Origin: Limoniibacter endophyticus
GTDB taxonomy: Bacteria > Pseudomonadota > Alphaproteobacteria > Rhizobiales > Rhizobiaceae
DNA: 64,000 nt
Direction of reading: 5' to 3'
Assembly: GCF_014652835.1 (NCBI RefSeq)
Contig: NZ_BMZO01000002.1
Coordinates: forward strand, 1 to 64,000
In this document: one piece after another, positions 50,757-62,498 of the stretch
Layout of the letters: the number at the start of each line of letters is the position of its first letter
Position numbering within the stretch: position 1 is the stretch's first letter
The notes under the pieces: model-generated
The model's input: the letters and a program-made list of their open reading frames with translations, nothing else
What the model was told of the DNA's origin: nothing
Databases searched by the model: none
Translations under genes and position numbers: made by a program

Positions 50757-51533
50757 TCAGGCGAGCAGCCGTTCGGCTACTGTGGCGTTCTTGCGGGTGG
50801 CATAATCGCGTACTGCTGCGCCGAAAGCTTCAAAGATCTTGCGAGAAGCGTTGTCGCTTTCCGCCCAATATTCGGGATGCCATTGCACGCCGACAGCAAA
50901 ACCCTTGGCGCCGACCACCGAAATTGCTTCGATCGTCCCGTCATCGGCCACAGCTTCCACTTGTAGGCGCTCTCCCAAGCGGCTGATCGCCTGACGATGT
51001 AATGAGTTGATCTTGATCGCGCCAGCACCGAAAATGCCGGCGAGGCAGCCGCCTTGTTTGATAATAACCTTCTGGCGAATAGAAAAACGTTCGTCCTGCG
51101 TCTCGCCTTCGGGCGCGCGATGGTCCCACATATCAGGGCCGTCCTGGATTTCGGTGGCCAGAGTCCCACCGAGCGCCACATTCATTTCCTGAATACCGCG
51201 GCAAATGGCAAGGAGCGGAATGCCGCGCTCGATCGCTCCCTTGATGAGCGGGAGGCTGGTCGCATCGCGTGCCGGATCATATGGGCCGTTTTCCTCGCTC
51301 GCATCGCCACCATATAGAGAGGGATGGACGTTGGACTTCGCCCCGGTGATCATGACACCTTGCACACATGAGAAGAGCGCATCGAAATCGACTTGTGCAC
51401 CGAAGGACGGGATCAGGAGAGGCATGACGCCCGCGACATTCACGGCTGCCGCGAGATACTGGTTCGGCGAGGCATGCCAATCGTAATTTCCTGATTGAAC
51501 GGTATCGGTCGGTACGGCGATGAAATTTTGCAT
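50757..51533 (-). CDS. Gamma-glutamyl-gamma-aminobutyrate hydrolase (PuuD-like) family amidotransferase
   Basis: The product is 258 residues from ATG 51533, since the frame upstream lies in non-coding sequence. It is a class I glutamine amidotransferase with the nucleophile in LLAICRGIQEMNVALGG (Cys at about residue 110) and the His-Glu pair in VGVQWHPEYWAES. VMITGAKSNVHPSLYGG and DPARDATSLPLI are typical of PuuD-type peptidases, which release GABA from gamma-glutamyl-GABA in putrescine breakdown. No other putrescine degradation genes are near, so the substrate is uncertain. Confidence 0.87.
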   Translation of the reverse strand: MQNFIAVPTDTVQSGNYDWHASPNQYLAAAVNVAGVMPLLIPSFGAQVDFDALFSCVQGVMITGAKSNVHPSLYGGDASEENGPYDPARDATSLPLIKGAIERGIPLLAICRGIQEMNVALGGTLATEIQDGPDMWDHRAPEGETQDERFSIRQKVIIKQGGCLAGIFGAGAIKINSLHRQAISRLGERLQVEAVADDGTIEAISVVGAKGFAVGVQWHPEYWAESDNASRKIFEAFGAAVRDYATRKNATVAERLLA

Positions 51534-53096
<1,563 letters not shown>

Positions 53097-53120
53097 GCAG
53101 AAAATCCCGCTGAGAAGCTA

Positions 53121-53154
53121 AAAACCGCCCGGACTATCCGGGCGGTTTTTCATT
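53121..53154. terminator. Bidirectional terminator between TRAP binding-protein gene and nhaA
   Basis: AAAACCGCCCGG (53121-53132) and CCGGGCGGTTTT (53138-53149) form a 12-base perfect stem with a five-base loop. T runs occur on both strands. It can end transcription from both convergent genes. Confidence 0.92.
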
Positions 53155-53172
53155 GGAGGCATATCGAACCGA

Positions 53173-54384
53173 TCAGGCCGAAACGGGACGTGGGGCTTCG
53201 CGCTTGGCGATGCGCAAGACGACATAGCCCAGAATGCCGGCGACGAAGGACCCCATCAGAATGCCAAGCTTGGCTTCGTCTTGCAGCAACGCGTCGTTGA
53301 AGGCGAGCAGGCTGATAAAGAGACTCATGGTGAAACCTATGCCGCAAAGAAGCGACACGCCCAACACCTGTGTCCAACTTGCGCCGGCAGGAAGGTCGGT
53401 GAAACCGGTCTTTACCATAAGCAATACGGCACCGAAGACGCCTATGACCTTGCCGATGAGCAATCCCATGGCGACACCCATCGTTACGGGAGCGACGAAT
53501 GCTTCGCCCGTGAGGCCCGCAAAGGAAATGCCGGCATTGGCAAAGCCGAAGATCGGTATGATGATGAAGGCGACCGGTATGTGCAGCGCGTGTTCCAGCT
53601 TGTGCAGCGGAGAGACATCCTGAGAGGCTTCCGGCGCACCTGGGGTCAAGGTGATCGGAATTGTAAGTGCCAGGATCACGCCAGCAAGCGTCGCATGAAC
53701 GCCGGAAAGCAGTACGAAAACCCAAAGGACCAGACCGCATGCAATATAGGGCAGGAGGGATTTTACGCCGCTTTTGTTGAGCGCGACAAGGGCTGCGATG
53801 GTTGCGGCAGCGCCCCCAAGCATGAGGAAGTTGAGGTCGCTCGTGTAGAAAACTGCAATAACGACAACGGCACCAAGATCATCGATGATGGCAAGGGCAG
53901 CCAAAAATACCTTGAGCGAGGCAGGTACGCGTGGGCCAAGCAGCGACAGCACACCTAGCGCGAATGCAATGTCAGTCGCAGCAGGAATAGCCCAGCCGTG
54001 TAGCGTACCTGGGTTATCATAGTTGAAAGCTACATATATCAGCGCCGGAATTGCCATGCCGCCCGCGGCCGCGGCGCCTGGCAGGAGCCGTCTTGTCCAG
54101 CTGGACAGTTGGCCGTCTAGCATCTCGCGCTTGATTTCAAGGCCGACGAGCAGAAAGAAGACGGCCATCAACGCGTCGTTGATCCAGTGGTGGAGGCTCA
54201 ATGGCCCGACATAGGCATGCAGGGCCGAAAAATAGGCTTCTGCAAACGGAGAATTCGCCGTGATGATAGCGAGCGCGGCGACGGCCATCAGCAAAATGCC
54301 GCCGGACGCTTCGTTGTCGAGAAAGCGGCGAAGAGTAGAATTGATACGGCCTTTGCCTTGGCCGGGAGTCTGTGTCGAAGACAT
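53173..54384 (-). CDS. nhaA: Na+/H+ antiporter NhaA
   Basis: The product is 403 residues from ATG 54384; the frame upstream to 54468 is non-coding. It is a membrane protein of 11-12 helices with the hallmark pair of aspartates in [17 protein letters not shown] (about residue 175) and [17 protein letters not shown] before it. [25 protein letters not shown] is the conserved N-terminal motif. It exports sodium in exchange for protons at high pH. It sits between the binding protein and the permeases of the TRAP system but is transcribed on its own. Confidence 0.92.
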   Translation of the reverse strand: MSSTQTPGQGKGRINSTLRRFLDNEASGGILLMAVAALAIITANSPFAEAYFSALHAYVGPLSLHHWINDALMAVFFLLVGLEIKREMLDGQLSSWTRRLLPGAAAAGGMAIPALIYVAFNYDNPGTLHGWAIPAATDIAFALGVLSLLGPRVPASLKVFLAALAIIDDLGAVVVIAVFYTSDLNFLMLGGAAATIAALVALNKSGVKSLLPYIACGLVLWVFVLLSGVHATLAGVILALTIPITLTPGAPEASQDVSPLHKLEHALHIPVAFIIIPIFGFANAGISFAGLTGEAFVAPVTMGVAMGLLIGKVIGVFGAVLLMVKTGFTDLPAGASWTQVLGVSLLCGIGFTMSLFISLLAFNDALLQDEAKLGILMGSFVAGILGYVVLRIAKREAPRPVSA

Positions 54385-54537
54385 GCGTCTGCGCCCTCTT
54401 GGATAAAAGGTTTCGTTATTCTCCGTAAATTTGGGAAGCCCAAGGCGCACGCAGCACACGCCCATCAATCCTTTATAGAAACTAATCGGATGAAGGCCAA
54501 CAAAAAACGGAGGAACTTGGCTCCCTTTTGCAAGGAA

Positions 54538-54566
54538 AACCCGCCTTCAGAACGTGAAGGCGGGTT
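54538..54566 (-). terminator. Terminator after the TRAP permease genes
   Basis: AACCCGCCTTC (54538-54548) and GAAGGCGGGTT (54556-54566) form an 11-base stem just beyond the stop of the large permease gene. On the minus strand it is followed by TTCC after GGGTT, giving a short T run. On the plus strand it is followed by CTCG. Confidence 0.8.
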
Positions 54567-54571
54567 CTCGT

Positions 54572-56323
54572 TTAATCGAAACTCGGCGGCTGCGAAAGGT
54601 CGGCAGGTGGCGTTCCCTGCTGCCCGCCATTATCGTTTGGCTGTGGTTCGCCGCCAAAGCTGGGCGGGCCCTCGAGTGGCGGTATGCCGAAGCTGGGTGC
54701 TTCTTCCGATCCGCCGCCGAAACCGGGGATCTGGATTTGGACGTCGCCCTCGTCGATAACCGGCCCCTTGTAATGCGTGACGATCTGGGGGAAGGCGATC
54801 GTGATTGCGACCATGAAAAGCTGTATGAACAGGAACGGCACCGCCCCCCAGTAGATGTCCGAAGACTTGACCGGTTCGATACGCTTCTTCGTGACGCGGT
54901 CGAGATAGGGAATTCTCGGCGCCACTGATCGGAGATAGAACAATGCAAAGCCGAATGGCGGGTGCATAAAGCTCGTTTGCATATTGATCGACAGAATGAC
55001 GCCGAGCCAGATGAGGTCGATACCCATCGCATTTGCCGCCGGAACCAGCAGCGGCACGATGATGAAGGCCAGCTCGAAATAATCGAGGAAGAAGGCCAGG
55101 AAGAAGACCAATATGTTGACGATGATCAGGAAGCCGAGTTCGCCGCCGGGCAAGGAGGTCAGAAGATGCTCCACCCAGATATGGCCGTTCACGCCGTAGA
55201 AGGTGAGCGAGAATACGCGTGCGCCGATCAGAATGAACATGACGAAGGAGGAGAGCTTCACCGTGGTGATGAGCGCCGACTTTACCGATTCCAGACTAAG
55301 GCGACGCTTGGCTGCTGCCATCACCAGCGCGCCGACCGCGCCCATCGCACCGCCTTCTGTGGGGGTCGCAACGCCGAGGAAAATAGTGCCGAGCACGAGG
55401 AATACGAGCGCCAGCGGCGGTATCAGCACGATGATGACGCGTTGTGCCAATCTCGACATGATGCCTAAGTTGAACCATTCGTTCAGGACAGCCGCCAGAT
55501 AGACGAAAAGGACGCCGATGAAGAAGCCCCAGACGTCAGCGCTGTCTCCCATCGTGCTATAGAAGAAATAGATGAAGCCCGTTATGACGAGCGCGCCGGC
55601 CAGGAGCCATAGAAGCAGCGACGTTACGCCGGAGCCTAGTGTACGGGCCTCGGGCGGCAGGGCTGGCAGGTGTTCCGGCTTGATCAGCGTCATGATGAAG
55701 ACGTAGGTCATGTAGCACGCCACCAGCAGCAGAGCTGGGTAGAGCGCGCCCGCATACATATCGCCGACGGATCGTCCAAGCTGGTCGGCCATGACTATGA
55801 GAACGAGGGATGGCGGCATGATCTGCGCCAGCGTACCCGAGGCGGCAATGACACCCGTGGCTGTGCGTCTATTATAGCCGTAACGCATCATGATCGGCAG
55901 CGAGATGAGACCCATGGCGATCACCGATGCCGCCACCACTCCGGTGGTCGCGGCCAGAAGTGCTCCGACGAGCACAACCGCGTAGGCAAGACCGCCGCGG
56001 ATCGGTCCGAAAAGCTGGCCGATCGTGTCGAGCAGGTCTTCGGCCATACCGGAACGTTCGAGAATGATGCCCATGAAGGTGAAGAACGGGATGGCGAGCA
56101 TCGTCTCGTTCGACATTGTGCCCCATAAGCGTTCCGGCATCGCGTTGAGCAGGGGCCAGGACAGGTTGATATTGTCCGAAAGGGGGGCAAGCTCCACACC
56201 GATCAAGAAGAACAGCAATCCATTTGCCGCCAGTGCAAAGGCGACCGGATAGCCGAACAGCAAAAATATGATCAGCGAAGCGAACATGATCGGAGCCATG
56301 TTGTCGGCAATAAGCTGGATCAT
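54572..56323 (-). CDS. TRAP transporter large permease (DctM/TakM-like)
   Basis: This 583-residue membrane protein is longer than a basic DctM (about 430), as is usual for the keto-acid/mannitol TRAP branch. It has about 14 helices. FGYPVAFALAANGLLFFLIG opens the protein, and GIILERSGMAEDLLDTIGQLFG, ATTGVVAASVIAMGLISLPIMMRYGYNRRTATGVIAASGTLAQIMPPS and LGTIFLGVATPTEGGAMGAVGALVMA are classical DctM motifs. The C-terminus carries a low-complexity, Gly/Pro-rich cytoplasmic or periplasmic tail of about 60 residues (GFGGGSEEAPSF...GGQQGTPPAD). It overlaps the small permease gene by four bases. Confidence 0.92.
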   Translation of the reverse strand: MIQLIADNMAPIMFASLIIFLLFGYPVAFALAANGLLFFLIGVELAPLSDNINLSWPLLNAMPERLWGTMSNETMLAIPFFTFMGIILERSGMAEDLLDTIGQLFGPIRGGLAYAVVLVGALLAATTGVVAASVIAMGLISLPIMMRYGYNRRTATGVIAASGTLAQIMPPSLVLIVMADQLGRSVGDMYAGALYPALLLVACYMTYVFIMTLIKPEHLPALPPEARTLGSGVTSLLLWLLAGALVITGFIYFFYSTMGDSADVWGFFIGVLFVYLAAVLNEWFNLGIMSRLAQRVIIVLIPPLALVFLVLGTIFLGVATPTEGGAMGAVGALVMAAAKRRLSLESVKSALITTVKLSSFVMFILIGARVFSLTFYGVNGHIWVEHLLTSLPGGELGFLIIVNILVFFLAFFLDYFELAFIIVPLLVPAANAMGIDLIWLGVILSINMQTSFMHPPFGFALFYLRSVAPRIPYLDRVTKKRIEPVKSSDIYWGAVPFLFIQLFMVAITIAFPQIVTHYKGPVIDEGDVQIQIPGFGGGSEEAPSFGIPPLEGPPSFGGEPQPNDNGGQQGTPPADLSQPPSFD

Positions 56324-56892
56324 GCGCCCTTCTCCTCGGCGAGGAGCTCCGTACTGTCATCCAGGCTCTGCTCTTGCAGCGGATCCGGGAGATGGCCGCC
56401 CATGATGGCGATCTTTTTGATAATCTCGGAAACGCCTTGGGCGGTAAGCTGAATGAAGCCGAAGGCAAGGGCGAAACGCGCGGGCCACAGGATGAGGCCG
56501 CCGGTATTATTGGAGCGTTCGCCGGAATAATAGGCCTGCAGGAACCACGGCCATAGATAGTAGATCATCAGAAGACAGAATGGCATCAGGAAGAAAATAT
56601 GGCCCAGAAGATCGATCCAGTGCTGGGTACGGCGTGTGCGGCTGCCATAAAACAGATCAATGCGAATATGTTCATTTTTCTTCAACGTATAGGCGGCCGC
56701 CAGCAGGAAGGCTGCGCCGAACAGATACCACTGAAGCTCTAGCCAGCCATTGGATGACATGTTGAAAGTCTTGCGGATGATCGCGTTGCCGGCGCTGACG
56801 AGCACGGCGACAAGAATGAGCCACGCGACAATCTTGCCTATAAAGGCGTTGATCCTGTCGATGGCATTGGACACGGCCAGCAAAGCTGTCAC
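56320..56892 (-). CDS. TRAP transporter small permease (DctQ-like)
   Basis: This 190-residue protein has four transmembrane helices: IVAWLILVAVLVSAGNAIIRKTF, ELQWYLFGAAFLLAAAYTLKKNEHIRIDL with the family motif, IFFLMPFCLLMIYYLWPWFLQAY, and LALGF-like ALAFGFIQLTAQGVSEI. Its ATGA overlap with the large permease gene shows coupled translation. With DctM it forms the secondary transporter served by the Tat-exported TakP-like binding protein. Confidence 0.9.
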   Translation of the reverse strand: MTALLAVSNAIDRINAFIGKIVAWLILVAVLVSAGNAIIRKTFNMSSNGWLELQWYLFGAAFLLAAAYTLKKNEHIRIDLFYGSRTRRTQHWIDLLGHIFFLMPFCLLMIYYLWPWFLQAYYSGERSNNTGGLILWPARFALAFGFIQLTAQGVSEIIKKIAIMGGHLPDPLQEQSLDDSTELLAEEKGA

Positions 56893-57145
56893 GTCTTACC
56901 TCCCCTTTATCTCCTTAACCTCGCGTTTTCGCACGAAGCCTCCATCGCTTGGCATAGCATCTCGGAGAACAAGGTCAAACGCGACTTTCGGCGAGGGGGA
57001 ACGCAGGATCTGCAATCCTTCGTGAAGCATCGTATTTAAGGCGATTTTTACGAAAGCGCTTTACAGAATGCATGATGCGCAGTCTATTTATATAAGCTTT
57101 TCTTAATGAAAGGTTTGACGCTGGGCGCGTTAACTCGGGGATGGA

Positions 57146-59458
57146 ATGGAAGCAAAAGAAAAGCGGGAATTGCCTCTCGACATCTACATACCCTTCGTCG
57201 AGTCGCTTTTCCGGGATGGAGCCTCCCTCATCATAGGCGTGTTTGCTCAGGCGATCACGGCGGCAATACTGTATCATAAGACCGGCCACCCAATCTACCT
57301 CGTCATTGGCGCGCTTCTGCTTGTCATCGGGGGCGCGCGTTATATTAGCGTCGTGCGTGTGCGCCGCCGTCCGCCGATGGAGGATCGTGTCGAGGCAACG
57401 CGACGCGAGGCCGTATATATAGTCGGCGGCGTTCTTCATGCCTTCATGCTCGGCATGTTGTGTTTCATCAGCGTCTACATCGTCAACGACGCATTTGCCG
57501 AAGTCGCGTCGATCGCCATCACCCTTGCATCTCTGAGCTCCGTTGCCGGACGGAACTATGGCTCGCAGGCGCTGGTCATGTTGCAGATCATCGCGGCATC
57601 TGGTCCGCTTTCGCTCGCTCTCATCATATCGGGCGATATATATAATATCGTGCTGGGTCTATTGTCTCTGCCGTTCCTCATCGCCGTCCGGCGTTTCGCA
57701 GCCGTGGCGCGCGGCGTACTGCTGACCGCACTTCTGGAAAAGCGCAAGGTGGGACGCTTGGCGGAGCGGTTCAACCGCGCCTTGAATACCATGTCCTATG
57801 GGCTGGTCATGATCGCGCCTGACGGGAAAGTCATAGTGGCCAATGCCGAGGCGGCTCGTCTTCTGGCATTCGCGAATCCCGAGGCTGCGGTCGGTCGCTC
57901 CCTGCATTCCCTTCTGACCCGTGGCGTTGCTGCGGGTTCACTGTCTTTGAAGAGCAGCCGAAAGCTTGAGCGTCACCTGGTCCAATCCCTTGCAAGCGGC
58001 AGCGATGAACGTATCGTCGTCACCTTTTCCGATGGACGCTGTCTCGAATTCGCGGCCCGCTCAGGCAATGGCGAGCTTGCGGTGATCACCTTCGAAGATG
58101 TTACGCAGCGGGTGCAGGCCGAAGAAAAAATACGTACGATCGCCCGCATCGATGGGCTTACCGGCTTGCCGAATCGGACCTATTTCCAGGAAATTGTCGG
58201 GACGGCGCTCAAGGCAGGCGATCCGAAACGGCTATGCGGACTGGTCCTCTTCGACCTCGACGATTTCAAAGGCGTGAACGACACACTCGGTCATCCGGTC
58301 GGCGACGGACTCATCCAGGCCGTCGGCAAGAGACTTTCAGCATTTTCCGGCAAGACGATCCGCATCAGTCGCTTTGGCGGCGACGAGTTCATGATCTACT
58401 TTGACGAGATTGAAAATCGCGAGCTCTTCGTTCAGACCGTCGACAGCATTTTCGGTCAGTTGCAAGGGGGCATCGACGCCTCCGGCCACTTCATCCATCT
58501 CCAGGCCAGCGCAGGCGCGGTGTGCCTGCCGGTGGATGGCGTCGATTTCGATAGCCTCGTTGTTAAGGCAGACCTCGCCCTGCACCGTGCCAAAACCGTA
58601 GGTAAAGGCAGCTGGCAGATGTTCGAAACGGATATGGACGAAGCCTTCCGTAATCGCCAGATCCGCAAAGCTGAGCTGCGCACAGCGGTAGAGACGGGCA
58701 GCTTGCGTGTCGTCTATCAGCCGATTGTATCTATCGAAAGTATGCGTATCGCGGGCTGTGAGGCGCTTTGCCGTTGGGATCATCCGGTGCACGGCGCTAT
58801 TTCGCCTGCCGAGTTCATTCCGATGGCCGAGGAGATGGGTATCATTTCCGACATTACCGCCTTCATGCTGGATACCGCCTGTCGCGACTGCGTCAACTGG
58901 CCTTCCGAGCTTAATGTTTCGGTCAATCTGTCGGCACGCGACTTGCGCTCCTTCGAAATTGTCGGACGTGTGCGCGAAGTTCTGAAGAATACGCGTCTGG
59001 CGCCGGAGCGTCTGGAGCTGGAAGTTACCGAAACTGCCTTCATCGCGGACAAGAAGCTCAGCGACGAAGTCATCTCCCGGCTCAAGGAGCTGGGCGTCAA
59101 GATCGCGCTCGACGATTTCGGCACCGGCTATTCCAGCTTGAGCTATATTCACAAGCTGCCATTCGACAAGATCAAGATCGACCGCAGCTTCATCAGCGAT
59201 ATTCATAATAGCCGTCGATCGCTGGAACTGGTTCGGGGTATTATCACACTTTCGCGCAGTCTGGGTATGGAAGTGACGGTTGAAGGGGTGGAGACTTTCG
59301 AGCAGTTGAAGATTCTGCAAGCTCGCTCCCGTCCGGATTTGCTACAGGGCTTTCTGTTTGGTGCCGCCCTCACGGCAACCGGTATTTCCGCCATGTCACA
59401 AACACGTTGGTCGTTTGCGGATGACAGACGCAAAAAGTCGCTTGCGCTTAATAAGTGA
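57146..59458 (+). CDS. Membrane GGDEF-EAL protein (cyclic di-GMP turnover)
   Basis: The product is 770 residues. The N-terminal membrane domain has about five or six helices (to about residue 195), then a PAS-like region (RFNRALNTMSYGLVMIAPDGKVIVANAEAARLL). The GGDEF domain (about 335-495) has FDLDDFKGVNDTLGHPVGD and an intact FGGDEFM. The EAL domain (about 515-760) has CEALCRWDHP, NVSVNLSARDL, LEVTETAFI, IALDDFGTGYSSLSYIHKLPFDKIKID and VEGVETFEQL, so all phosphodiesterase metal ligands are present. Both catalytic signatures are intact; which activity dominates cannot be told. It is followed by the FeeM-like gene in the same direction. Confidence 0.92.
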   Translation: MEAKEKRELPLDIYIPFVESLFRDGASLIIGVFAQAITAAILYHKTGHPIYLVIGALLLVIGGARYISVVRVRRRPPMEDRVEATRREAVYIVGGVLHAFMLGMLCFISVYIVNDAFAEVASIAITLASLSSVAGRNYGSQALVMLQIIAASGPLSLALIISGDIYNIVLGLLSLPFLIAVRRFAAVARGVLLTALLEKRKVGRLAERFNRALNTMSYGLVMIAPDGKVIVANAEAARLLAFANPEAAVGRSLHSLLTRGVAAGSLSLKSSRKLERHLVQSLASGSDERIVVTFSDGRCLEFAARSGNGELAVITFEDVTQRVQAEEKIRTIARIDGLTGLPNRTYFQEIVGTALKAGDPKRLCGLVLFDLDDFKGVNDTLGHPVGDGLIQAVGKRLSAFSGKTIRISRFGGDEFMIYFDEIENRELFVQTVDSIFGQLQGGIDASGHFIHLQASAGAVCLPVDGVDFDSLVVKADLALHRAKTVGKGSWQMFETDMDEAFRNRQIRKAELRTAVETGSLRVVYQPIVSIESMRIAGCEALCRWDHPVHGAISPAEFIPMAEEMGIISDITAFMLDTACRDCVNWPSELNVSVNLSARDLRSFEIVGRVREVLKNTRLAPERLELEVTETAFIADKKLSDEVISRLKELGVKIALDDFGTGYSSLSYIHKLPFDKIKIDRSFISDIHNSRRSLELVRGIITLSRSLGMEVTVEGVETFEQLKILQARSRPDLLQGFLFGAALTATGISAMSQTRWSFADDRRKKSLALNK

Positions 59459-59576
59459 GGCGTGAATAACTGGCGCAGCGAATCGGTGCGGTGCTGTGCG
59501 AATCTACGGATTTCAATGGGTTGGGGCTTGGCCTCGCCGTGCTCGATCATGAATCGATCAAGCCGGATGAGGGGTC

Positions 59577-60311
59577 ATGAGGGGCGAGATCAAGCCAGTC
59601 ACGGACGGTGCGATGTCGAACTTCGCACGCAACGTTTTCAGCGTGCTGGAGCGCACGGAATACCGTCGGTGCGAGCGTGGCGACGATCTCCACGATATTT
59701 ATCGGCTCCGTTATAATTCCTACAAGAACGCTGATCTCGTTTCGGAATCGTCCGATCGCATGGTCTATGACGAATATGACGAAAAGCCCAACTGCTATAA
59801 GTTGGGCGTGTATATCGACGCGAACCTCGTTGGCACGATCCGGCTCCATGTCGTCAGCAAGGAACAGCCCTGGTCACCCTCCGTATCGGTGTATCCTGAC
59901 ATTTTAATTCCGCGTCTGGAGGCGGGCGAACGCTTCATTGACCCGAGCCGTTTTGCCGCTGATCTCGAATGGGCTCGCATCTATCCGCAAATTCCCTATC
60001 TCATATTGCGGCTCGCCGGCATGGCCTGTTTCTATTTCAACGCTCCTTATGTGATCTCCATGATCCGCGGCGATCATGTGGCTTTTTACAAGCGTATCTA
60101 CAATTCGCGTCCCATAGGCACACCACGCAATTATGATGGCGTCATTAACACTGTCGCGCTTCTCTATGAAGCGGATGTGTTGGCGATTCAGCACGAGACG
60201 TTCAGCCGGTTTCCCTTTTTCCAATCGTCGGCGCGTGAGCAACGTATGCTTTTTTCGGCTCCGCCCGGAAGTCTGACCGGGCCACTGACAGTGATGCCGT
60301 CCTTGCCGTGA
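59577..60311 (+). CDS. FeeM-like N-acyltransferase (autoinducer-synthase-like GNAT)
   Basis: This 244-residue GNAT-fold protein starts at ATG 59577 (ATG 59613 is an alternative). YRRCERGDDLHDIYRLRYNSYKNADLVSESSDRMVYDEYDEKPNCYKLGVYIDANLVGTIRLHV in outline follows the N-acyl amino acid synthase FeeM/acyl-homoserine-lactone synthase pattern: an R-Y-x-x-Y segment, then a D-x-x-P/D-E-x-D acidic stretch, then the strand with G-T-I-R. FIDPSRFAADLEWA is the second motif. It probably joins an acyl-ACP to an amino acid or amine. It lies 118 bases after the GGDEF-EAL gene. Confidence 0.8.
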   Translation: MRGEIKPVTDGAMSNFARNVFSVLERTEYRRCERGDDLHDIYRLRYNSYKNADLVSESSDRMVYDEYDEKPNCYKLGVYIDANLVGTIRLHVVSKEQPWSPSVSVYPDILIPRLEAGERFIDPSRFAADLEWARIYPQIPYLILRLAGMACFYFNAPYVISMIRGDHVAFYKRIYNSRPIGTPRNYDGVINTVALLYEADVLAIQHETFSRFPFFQSSAREQRMLFSAPPGSLTGPLTVMPSLP

Positions 60312-60470
60312 CGGCGGTAGCGGCGTGCCCATATGCCGCATTTTCTCGATCCCCGTCTTGTGTTGCTCTGGAAGCCTGTCACAATCGACCGGCAATTCCA
60401 GGAAACTGGATATAATTGCTCGCGCCAGATGCGGCAGGGCAGAGTGAAACAGTAGGCCAAGGAGGATGGC

Positions 60471-60698
60471 ATGGTGGATGATCGGCACGAGGGGCCGCTC
60501 GAACTTGGCGCAGAGATGGATTATTCCGAGCACGAGAAAACCTACAACATGTTTCTCGCCTTGGCGAAATGGGGCACGCTTTCAATTATCGCCCTTCTCG
60601 TCGCCATGGCTTTCGGCTTCTTCACTTCGGCAGGCTTTCTTTCTTCTCTGATCCTGTTTCTGCTCGTCATGGCGGTTGGCATGTCCCTGTTGCGCTAA
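60471..60698 (+). CDS. aa3-type cytochrome c oxidase subunit IV
   Basis: This 75-residue, single-helix protein has a hydrophilic start (HEGPLELGAEMDYSEHEKTYNMFLALAKWGT) with the D-Y-x-E-H-E-x-T-Y motif of the alphaproteobacterial subunit IV family, followed by two hydrophobic segments. AGGAGG lies nine bases before the ATG. It accompanies the oxidase core in the inner membrane. The gene lies 142 bases before pntAA, an arrangement seen in related Rhizobiales. Confidence 0.87.
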   Translation: MVDDRHEGPLELGAEMDYSEHEKTYNMFLALAKWGTLSIIALLVAMAFGFFTSAGFLSSLILFLLVMAVGMSLLR

Positions 60699-60840
60699 GC
60701 CAGCGGCCGTCCGCCATGCCTTAAAGCGCGGCCAAACGTAGCAGCCTACGCCCTTGCGTTAGGACGACGATTCGATAAGTTGTCACCCCGCGCGCCTGCC
60801 GGGCTGGTTCGGCGCGTCCGCATGTTGAGGGGTTAGTTCA

Positions 60841-62076
60841 TTGACACAGATCATTTTCGTCCCGCGCGAGACGGATATCGCAGAGGCGCGCGTTGCTGCG
60901 TCGGCAGATACCGTCAAGCGTCTGGCGGGACACGGGTTCGATATTATCGTAGAAAGCGGGGCTGGCACCCGTTCGCGCATTCCCGATGCAGAGTTTGAAA
61001 AAGCCGGTGCCAAAATCGGTGCCGCTGCCGATGCCGCCAAAGCCGATATTATTCTCAAGGTGCGCCGCCCCTCAGCCGCCGAAATAAAATCGTACAAATC
61101 GGGTGTCAGCGTCTTTGCGATCATGGACCCCTATGGCAACGAGGCCGAGCTTGCCGCGATAGCCAGGGGCGGGATCACCAGCTTTGGCATGGAGCTGATG
61201 CCGCGCATCACGCGCGCCCAGGTCATGGACGTGCTCTCCAGTCAGGCGAATCTTGCCGGTTATCGTGCCGTCATTGATGCGGCTGCCGAATATGACCGTG
61301 CCTTCCCCATGATGATGACGGCTGCCGGAACCGTGCCTGCCGCCAAAATCTTCATCATGGGTGCAGGTGTCGCGGGCTTGCAGGCCATCGCAACCGCCCG
61401 TCGTCTGGGTGCTGTTGTCACGGCGACAGACGTTCGCCCGGCAGCCAAGGAACAGGTTGCTTCGCTTGGCGCGAAGTTCATCGCCGTCGAGGACGAAGAG
61501 TTCAAGGCCGCCGAAACGGCAGGCGGTTATGCCAAGGAGATGTCCGCCGAGTATCAGGCGAAGCAGGCAGCACTCGTTGCCGAGCACATTGCCAAGCAGG
61601 ACATCGTCATCACCACGGCACTCATTCCTGGCCGTCCCGCACCCAAGCTCGTGTCAGCCGCCATGGTCGCTTCGATGCGCGCTGGCTCCGTGCTTGTAGA
61701 CCTCGCTGTCGAACGTGGGGGTAATGTCGAGGGCGTCGTTGCTGAGCAGGTCGCAACGACTGAAAACGGCGTCAAGATCGTCGGCCATGTCAATGTTGCC
61801 GGTCGCATTGCCGCGTCCGCCTCGCAGCTCTACGCGAAGAACCTGCTCGCCTTCCTTGAAACGATGATCGACAAGGAGGCGAAGAGTTTCGCCATCAACC
61901 GCGAGGACGAACTCGTCAAGGCCACGATGCTCACCGACGGTGGCGCTGTCGTCCATGAGCGCTTCGCGTCTGCCGCTGCTGCAAGTGCCAGCCCTGCCGT
62001 CGAGACGCCGGAGTTCGTATCTGAGCCGAAGGCAACCGCCCGAAAGAAGAAGACCAACGAGGGGAGCGCCAGCTAA
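60841..62076 (+). CDS. pntAA: NAD(P) transhydrogenase subunit alpha part 1
   Basis: The product is 411 residues from TTG 60841. It is the soluble NAD(H)-binding domain [72 protein letters not shown], and the Rossmann motif [22 protein letters not shown] (about residue 175). [14 protein letters not shown] and [16 protein letters not shown] are conserved. The C-terminal tail is long and basic ([15 protein letters not shown]). With pntAB and pntB it drives NADPH formation with the proton gradient. Its last base overlaps the pntAB start. Confidence 0.94.
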   Translation: MTQIIFVPRETDIAEARVAASADTVKRLAGHGFDIIVESGAGTRSRIPDAEFEKAGAKIGAAADAAKADIILKVRRPSAAEIKSYKSGVSVFAIMDPYGNEAELAAIARGGITSFGMELMPRITRAQVMDVLSSQANLAGYRAVIDAAAEYDRAFPMMMTAAGTVPAAKIFIMGAGVAGLQAIATARRLGAVVTATDVRPAAKEQVASLGAKFIAVEDEEFKAAETAGGYAKEMSAEYQAKQAALVAEHIAKQDIVITTALIPGRPAPKLVSAAMVASMRAGSVLVDLAVERGGNVEGVVAEQVATTENGVKIVGHVNVAGRIAASASQLYAKNLLAFLETMIDKEAKSFAINREDELVKATMLTDGGAVVHERFASAAAASASPAVETPEFVSEPKATARKKKTNEGSAS

Positions 62077-62492
62077 TGGACAAGTCCGTCATCCAACAGA
62101 CGCTCGACCAGCTTGAGCTTTCCGTCGAGGCAGTCCGCACCGCCGTCGACAATGCCGTCATCGTAGATGGTGCAGCCGGTGCGGCGCACGCGCTGACTGG
62201 CGGAGCGGTCGACCCGTTCATCTTTCGTTTTGCGATTTTCGTGCTGGCGATTTTTGTCGGCTATTATGTCGTCTGGTCGGTCACACCCGCCTTGCATACG
62301 CCATTGATGGCCGTCACTAACGCCATTTCCTCGGTCATCGTCGTCGGCGCGCTCCTTGCCGTCGGTATCTCGGCGTCGGGCATGGCGACCGGCTTCGGCT
62401 TCGTCGCGCTGGTGCTCGCTGCGGTCAATATCTTCGGCGGGTTTCTCGTCACCCAGCGCATGCTGGCCATGTACAAGAAGAAGGACAAGTAA
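62076..62492 (+). CDS. pntAB: NAD(P) transhydrogenase subunit alpha part 2 (membrane)
   Basis: This 138-residue protein has about four helices. A leader helix ([24 protein letters not shown]) of about 45 residues precedes the conserved membrane part: [46 protein letters not shown] and [30 protein letters not shown]. It corresponds to the C-terminal membrane portion of the single-chain PntA of E. coli. The gene starts at the stop of pntAA and ends six bases before pntB. Confidence 0.93.
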   Translation: MDKSVIQQTLDQLELSVEAVRTAVDNAVIVDGAAGAAHALTGGAVDPFIFRFAIFVLAIFVGYYVVWSVTPALHTPLMAVTNAISSVIVVGALLAVGISASGMATGFGFVALVLAAVNIFGGFLVTQRMLAMYKKKDK

Positions 62493-62498
62493 GATCCC

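Noticed and set aside
58337-59320. Minus-strand open frame (327 residues)
   Set aside because: Antisense to the EAL domain, which is fully conserved on the plus strand.
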